From Gammaproteobacteria bacterium (lineage in GTDB: Bacteria > Pseudomonadota > Gammaproteobacteria > Steroidobacterales > GCA-2729495): a stretch of 11,634 nucleotides of DNA. The notes beneath the pieces are model-generated. The model was not told where the DNA came from. It saw only the letters and a list, made by a program, of their open reading frames with translations, and did not search any database. Of the stretch, positions 7,256 through 11,634 are shown piece by piece; the first letter of the stretch is position 1, and every line of letters starts with the position of its first letter. The stretch covers positions 1 to 11,634 of the forward strand of contig JAKLLP010000035.1 in assembly GCA_023150055.1 (NCBI GenBank). The letters run 5' to 3'. A program made the position numbers and the translations under genes.

Positions 7256-8668
7256 AGAACCTCCCGGCGCTGGTGGTGGTGCTGCCGATGCTCGGCGCGC
7301 CACTGTGTGTCCTGCTGCGCCATGGCCGGCTCGCCTGGCTGGTCGCCTTCGCCGCCAGCATCGGGAGTTTCGCTGCCGCAGTCGCGCTCCTTTTGCAGGT
7401 GCAGGCCGTAGGCGTCATCTCTTACGCACTCGGTGGCTGGCAACCGCCCTGGGGGATCGAGTACCGAATCGATGCTGTGAACGCGCCCCTGCTGGTGCTG
7501 GTGACGGCCATCGCCGTGGTGGTGATGCCCTTCGCGCCGCGAAGCGTGGCCGCGGAGATTCCCACCGAACGCCATTGCGATCACCGGCGATGCCTTCAAC
7601 GTCTTCGTGTTTCTCGAGATCTCCTCGCTGTCCACCTACGTGCTCATTGCCCAGGGGCGCGATCGCCGGGCGCTGGTCGCCGCCTACCAGTACCTCATCA
7701 TGGGGACCATCGGCGCGACTTTCATCGTCATCGGTATCGGTCTGCTGTACCTGATGACCGGCACGCTCAATCTCGCCGATCTCGCCACGCGCATCGGCGA
7801 TGTGAGCCAGGTGCGCCCCGAGCTTGCGGCGCTTGCCTTCATCGGTGTTGGAGTCTCACTGAAGCTCGCCCTCTTCCCGCTGCACCTGTGGCTGCCCAAC
7901 GCCTACGCCTATGCCCCATCGGTGGCGACCGCCTTTCTCGCCGCAACCGCCACCAAGGTGGCGGTGTACCTGTTGCTGCGATTCGCTTTCACGGTGTTCG
8001 GCCAGTCGGAGGTCTTCCTTGATCTGCCGCTCGGCCGCATCCTGCTCGTGCTCTCGATCGCGGCGATGCTCGTGGCGTCCACGGTGGCGCTGTACCAGCG
8101 CGACGTCAAACGCATGTTTGCCTACTCGAGCATCGCGCAGATCGGCTACATCACGCTCGGCATAAGCCTTGTCTCCGTGAACGGGCTGACCGGCGGTATC
8201 GTGCACCTCTTCAACCATGCGCTCGCCAAGGGGGCGATCTTCATGCTGCTCGGCTGCGTGGCGCTGCGCACGGAAGCGGTGACCTTCGACAGGCTTGCCG
8301 GTCTCGGCCGGCGCATGCCCTACACCGCTGCCGGCCTGGTGATCGGCGGGCTCAGCCTGATCGGTGTGCCGGGGACGGTCGGTTTCATCAGCAAGTGGTA
8401 CCTCGTGCTGGCGGCGCTCGAGCTCGGCTGGTGGTGGCTCGCGGCGCTCGTGGTGATGACTTCGCTGCTGGCGGTCGCCTACGTGTGGCGAGTCGTCGAA
8501 GCCTGCTATTTCCAGGAACCCCGGTCGAATTTCGCCGAGGCGCCCCGCTCGATGCTCCTGCCGGCGTGGCTTCTCGTCACCGCCTGCGTCTATTTCGGTT
8601 TCGACACCCGTGTAACGGCAGGCGCGGCCGATGCTGCGGCGCGGGTCCTGCTGGGTGCGACGCCTTGA
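7252..8668 (+). pseudogene. mrpD: Antiporter subunit D (first NuoL/M/N-like paralogue, D1), frameshifted with internal loss
   Basis: TTG 7252 opens a typical MrpD N terminus (NLPALVVVLPMLGAPL) that reads well to SVAAEIPTER near 7570. From there that frame is nonsense and would end at 8022, after 256 residues. The rest of MrpD is in the next frame, from about 7571 (AIAITGDAFNVFVFLEISSLS) to TGA 8668. By the family pattern the conserved EIP and AITGD segments are about 24 residues apart; here they are 22 bases apart, so about 50 bases, most of one membrane helix, are missing. Restoring them would give about 488 residues, the normal size. The surviving part keeps the key Glu (codon 7616-7618), the channel Lys 82 residues later (7862-7864), the HLWLPNAYAYAPS segment and the KRMFAYSSIAQIGY motif. 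It would be a proton/cation channel subunit if intact. A faulty assembly is possible. Confidence 0.85.
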
Positions 8669-10020
8669 GCTTGCTCGCCGACCCGCTGCTCGCACTGCTG
8701 GTTCCGTCCGCCGGCGCGCTGCTGATCGCGCTCGCCTCGCGCCTGCCGAACCTGCGCGAGACGATCACGCTCGCGACATCGGGCCTGCTGGTCGCGGTGG
8801 TCGCGTCCCTCGTGCCGCAGGTGCTCGATGGCGGGCGGCCTGCCGTGCACCTGGCGACGATGCTCCCCGGACTCGTGCTCGAGCTACGCGTGGAACCGCT
8901 CGGCATGCTGTTCGCGCTGGTGGCCGCCGTTCTCTGGGTGGTCAATTCGCTTTATTCGATCGGCTACATGCGCGCCAACAAGGAGCAGCACCAGACGCGT
9001 TTCTACGTGTGTTTCGCCATCGCGCTCGCGAGCACCATGGGCATCGCCTTCGCGGCCAACCTGCTGACGCTGTTCCTCTTCTACGAAGTCCTCACGCTCT
9101 GCACCTATCCGCTGGTCACGCACCACGGCACGCCCGCCTCCCGCAGCGGCGGCATTCTCGCCGGCAAGACGGGCGCAGTGACGACCGGCGTGCTGCTGGC
9201 GCTGTTCATGTTCGGCATCGGCAAGGCCGCGCTGATGCCGGTGCACCGCTGGCTGCCGGCCGCGATGGTGGCGCCGACGCCGGTGAGCGCCCTGCTGCAC
9301 GCGGTCGCGGTCGTCAAGGCTGGCGTGTTCAGCGTGGTCAAGGTGATCGTGTACGTCTTCGGCGTCGACCTGCTTGCCGGTCTTGCGACGGCCGCCTGGC
9401 TGCCGGTCATCGCCGGCCTGACCATCGTGCTCGCCTCGCTGACGGCGCTTCGCTCGGACAACCTCAAGCGCCGGCTGGCCTATTCGACCGTGAGCCAGTT
9501 GTCCTACGTGGTACTGGCCGCGGCGCTGCTCACGCCGCGCTCGGTCATGGCCGCGGCGCTGCACATCGCGGCACACGCGGTGGCCAAGATTACGCTCTTC
9601 TTCGCGGCCGGGGCGATTTACACAGCCGCTCACAAGACCGAGGTGAGCGAGCTCGCCGGCATAGGCCGACGCATGCCGATCACCATGGCCGCATTCACCA
9701 TCGGCGCCCTGTCCATGGTCGGCGTGCCGCCCACCGCCGGCTTTCTCAGCAAGTGGTACCTGCTCGGCGGCGCGATGGCGCAGGGGCAGTATGCGGCGGT
9801 GGCGGTCATCGCCCTCAGCACGTTACTCAATGCCGCGTATTTCATGCCGATCGTGTACATGGCGTTCTTCCGGGCACCGGTCGCCGATGGACAGCACGCG
9901 TATGGCGAAGCGCCGGCGCCGATGCTGATCGCGCTCGCGCTCACCGCAACGGCGACCGTGGCGCTCTTCGCCTGGCCGGACCTGGCACTGCAACTGGCCG
10001 CAGGACTCGTGGGAGGCTGA
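8665..10020 (+). CDS. Second D-type (NuoL/M/N-like) antiporter subunit (D2), with an in-frame internal deletion
   Basis: 451 residues from TTG 8665, which overlaps the D1 stop as TTGA. It is a proton-channel paralogue of MrpA-N/MrpD. The key Glu141 (FYEVLTLCTYPL), Lys187 (GIGKAALMP), HRWLP (194-198), APTPVSALLHAVAVVKAGVF with Lys218, and the RRLAYSTVSQLSYVV motif are all present, as is the GFLSKWYL loop. However, Glu141 and Lys187 are only 46 residues apart. The same pair is 82 apart in D1 of this operon and about 85 apart in NuoL. The missing 36-38 residues, between HHGTP and GGILAGK near 9130-9150, would carry one membrane helix and its loops. Reading frame is kept, so a protein can be made, but with an altered helix number it is unlikely to fold normally. 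Restored length would be close to 489. Confidence 0.88.
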   Translation: MSLLADPLLALLVPSAGALLIALASRLPNLRETITLATSGLLVAVVASLVPQVLDGGRPAVHLATMLPGLVLELRVEPLGMLFALVAAVLWVVNSLYSIGYMRANKEQHQTRFYVCFAIALASTMGIAFAANLLTLFLFYEVLTLCTYPLVTHHGTPASRSGGILAGKTGAVTTGVLLALFMFGIGKAALMPVHRWLPAAMVAPTPVSALLHAVAVVKAGVFSVVKVIVYVFGVDLLAGLATAAWLPVIAGLTIVLASLTALRSDNLKRRLAYSTVSQLSYVVLAAALLTPRSVMAAALHIAAHAVAKITLFFAAGAIYTAAHKTEVSELAGIGRRMPITMAAFTIGALSMVGVPPTAGFLSKWYLLGGAMAQGQYAAVAVIALSTLLNAAYFMPIVYMAFFRAPVADGQHAYGEAPAPMLIALALTATATVALFAWPDLALQLAAGLVGG

Positions 10021-10266
10021 ATGAAAGCTGACTGGCTGGTGCGCCCGACCACCATTCGCTGGCTCTGGATCGTGTTCCTCTCGGCGCTCGCCGGCACGGT
10101 GGCGGTGCAGTGGCTCATCCCGGTGAAGGGCCACTTTGGTATCGACGCCGGTTTCGGCTTCCATGCCTGGTACGGTCTGCTCGCCTGCGCGGCGATGGTC
10201 ATCTTTGCCAGGCTGCTCGGATGGTTCCTGAAGCGCCCGGATGACTACTACGGAGACGAGCGTTGA
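10021..10266 (+). CDS. Small two-helix protein of the antiporter operon, function unknown
   Basis: 81 residues with two membrane helices (about 12-33 and 46-69) joined by a short loop KGHFGIDAGFGFHAW (36-50). The N terminus (MKADWLVRPTTIRWLW) is basic and the C-terminal tail (KRPDDYYGDER) charged, which places both ends on the same side, probably the cytoplasm. It starts immediately after the D2 stop, with GGGAGG about 5-10 bases upstream, and overlaps D3. It is not MrpC, F or G by sequence. Similar short proteins seem to occur between the second and third D genes in other three-D Mrp clusters, from memory; if so, it is a structural subunit particular to this form. No biochemical role is known to me. 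Confidence 0.75.
   Translation: MKADWLVRPTTIRWLWIVFLSALAGTVAVQWLIPVKGHFGIDAGFGFHAWYGLLACAAMVIFARLLGWFLKRPDDYYGDER
10252..10255 (+). promoter_or_regulatory. Ribosome binding site supporting the TTG start of D3
   Basis: GGAG lies 7 bases before TTG 10263, inside the end of the small two-helix gene. The next candidate, GTG 10278, is five codons further in and has no such site. Confidence 0.55.
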
Positions 10267-11634
10267 ACGCTGCGCTCGTGCTGCACCCCGGTCTGGTCCT
10301 CATCGCCGGCGGCCTGTTGCTGGCGCCGCTGTCGCGCGGCCTGCGGGCGGCCGTCGCCCTCGCAGTGCCGCTGCTCGCCCTGCTCCTCGCCTGGCAGCTA
10401 CCCGAGGGAACCTACTGGCACGCGACATTCCTCGACCACGAGCTCGCGATGCTGCGCGTCGATCGCCTGGCACGGCTTTTCGCCGTGATCTTCGCGCTGG
10501 CGGCATTCGGCGGGGCACTCTACGCGCTCAACCAGCCGAGCAGGAGTGAACTGCCGGCGGCATTCGTCTATGCGGGCGGGGCGATCGGCGCGGTCCTCGC
10601 CGCCGACCTCGTCACGCTGTTCGTCTTCTGGGAGCTGATGGCACTGGCCTCGACGCTGGTGCTGTGGAGCGCGGGCGGGAACTCCACATATCGGGCCGGC
10701 CTGCGTTATCTGGCTGTGCACCTGCTCGGCGGCGTGCTGCTGATGGCCGGCATTGCCGGGCAGGCTGCCGCCGGCGGGTCCATTGCCTTCGAGCGGATGA
10801 CGCTCGGGTCACTGTCACAGTGGCTGATCCTGGCCGGGTTCCTCGTCAACGCCGCCGCGCCGCCCCTCTCGGCCTGGCTCGCGGACGCCTACCCGCGGGC
10901 GTCTTACTCCGGCACGGTATTCCTCTCGGCTTTCACCACCAAGACCGCGGTCTATGTGCTGCTGCGGGGCTTCCCAGGGACGGAACTCCTGGTGTGGGTC
11001 GGCGTGTTCATGATCTTCTACGGCATCATCTATGCCCTGCTCGAGAACGACCAGCGCCGCATCCTCGCCTACAGCATCGTCAACCAGGTAGGTTTCATGG
11101 TGGCCGGCGCCGGCATCGGCACGGAACTCGCCATCAACGGCGCGGCCGCCCATGCGTTCACGCACATCATCTACAAGGCGCTGCTGCTGATGTCGGCCGG
11201 CTCCGTGTTGTTGATGACCGGGCGCAGCAAATGCAACGAGCTCGGCGGGCTTTACCGCACCATGCCGCTCACCACGCTCTTCGGCATCGTCGGCGCGCTG
11301 TCGATATCCGCGTTTCCGCTCACCTCGGGCTTCGTATCCAAGTCGATGATCTCCCAGGCGGCCGCGGATCAGCACCTGTTCACGCTCTGGCTGCTGCTCG
11401 CTGCGGCATCGGCCGGTGTCTTCCTGCATGCGGGCATCAAGTTTCCCTGGTTCGTGTTCTTCCAGAAGGATTCCGGTCTGCGCGTAGCCGACCCACCGCT
11501 CAACATGCGGCTCGCCATGCTGCTACTGGCGCTCCTGTGTGTCGGGCTAGGCATCTACCCAGCGCCTCTCTACGCGCTGCTGCCGTACCCGGTCGACTAC
11601 GTGCCGTACACGGGGAGCCACGTGGTGGCGCAAC
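10263..11634 (+). CDS. Third D-type (NuoL/M/N-like) antiporter subunit (D3), cut by the window end
   Basis: 457 codons are open from TTG 10263 to the last base; the C terminus lies outside. Many membrane helices and the proton-channel family layout are visible: Glu124 (FVFWELMAL), NAAAPPLSAWLADAYP (196-211), AFTTKTAVY with Lys227, the QRRILAYSIVNQVGF motif, AHAFTHIIYKALLLM, and FVSKSMI in the late loop. The spacing from Glu124 to residue 196 is 72, and no gap is evident. At the position where D1 and D2 carry the channel Lys, D3 has Asn196, so its proton path may differ or be inactive; I believe this is a subfamily trait rather than damage. The late segment KDSGLRVADPPLN is also distinctive. 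TTG overlaps the previous stop as TTGA, with GGAG upstream. It is probably the last or nearly last gene of the operon. Confidence 0.9.
   Translation, partial: MNAALVLHPGLVLIAGGLLLAPLSRGLRAAVALAVPLLALLLAWQLPEGTYWHATFLDHELAMLRVDRLARLFAVIFALAAFGGALYALNQPSRSELPAAFVYAGGAIGAVLAADLVTLFVFWELMALASTLVLWSAGGNSTYRAGLRYLAVHLLGGVLLMAGIAGQAAAGGSIAFERMTLGSLSQWLILAGFLVNAAAPPLSAWLADAYPRASYSGTVFLSAFTTKTAVYVLLRGFPGTELLVWVGVFMIFYGIIYALLENDQRRILAYSIVNQVGFMVAGAGIGTELAINGAAAHAFTHIIYKALLLMSAGSVLLMTGRSKCNELGGLYRTMPLTTLFGIVGALSISAFPLTSGFVSKSMISQAAADQHLFTLWLLLAAASAGVFLHAGIKFPWFVFFQKDSGLRVADPPLNMRLAMLLLALLCVGLGIYPAPLYALLPYPVDYVPYTGSHVVAQ

Noticed and set aside
8884..9633. Open frame of 249 codons on the minus strand opposite D2
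   Set aside because: Its composition is that of an antisense shadow (very rich in Arg, Gln, His and Glu) and it lies entirely inside a conserved membrane-protein gene.
10815..11429. Open frame of 204 codons on the minus strand opposite D3
   Set aside because: It is an antisense shadow of D3 with no helices, motifs or start signal of its own.

Overview
The window is GC-rich with strong G/C bias at third codon positions, and is densely packed with genes. The FeSOD, class I ketol-acid reductoisomerase, CybB-type cytochrome and three-D-subunit Mrp cluster all look proteobacterial, most likely a gammaproteobacterium. I cannot name the genus from sequence alone.

Layout. (1) 34-1173 (+) encodes a stand-alone peptidyl/acyl-carrier domain fused to an alpha/beta thioesterase, probably the end of a non-ribosomal peptide or related pathway lying to the left. 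Its thioesterase has Cys at the nucleophile position. (2) 1247-1825 (-) is iron superoxide dismutase sodB, with every metal ligand present. (3) A 278-base divergent spacer separates it from ilvC (2104-3120, +), a complete class I ketol-acid reductoisomerase. (4) 3229-3774 is a four-helix cytochrome b561-type di-haem protein. (5) 4012-4791 is a membrane-anchored alpha/beta hydrolase of unknown substrate. (6) From 4859 to the right edge runs one tightly overlapping operon for a multisubunit Na+(K+)/H+ antiporter of Mrp/Mnh type: E, F, G, a separate MrpA-C-terminal-like subunit, B, C, then three NuoL/M/N-like proton-channel subunits (D1, D2, D3) with an 81-residue two-helix protein between D2 and D3. 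There is no full-length MrpA. The extra D paralogues and the separate A-tail gene presumably do its work.

The most striking point is the state of that operon. Genes E, G, A-tail, B, C, the small gene and D3 look intact, but three others carry internal losses. mrpF is frameshifted, with about 22 bases missing against the family pattern. D1 is frameshifted just before its conserved GDAFN segment, with about 50 bases missing. D2 has lost about 36-38 residues in frame between its key Glu and Lys, shown directly by comparison with D1 in the same window. Either this antiporter is decaying, or the assembly is faulty here. Checking the reads would decide. The three D genes also share TTG starts overlapping the preceding stop as TTGA, and the A-tail gene seems to lack a standard start codon.

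I see no tRNA, rRNA, insertion sequence, CRISPR array or phage gene. No intergenic stretch exceeds 300 bases.
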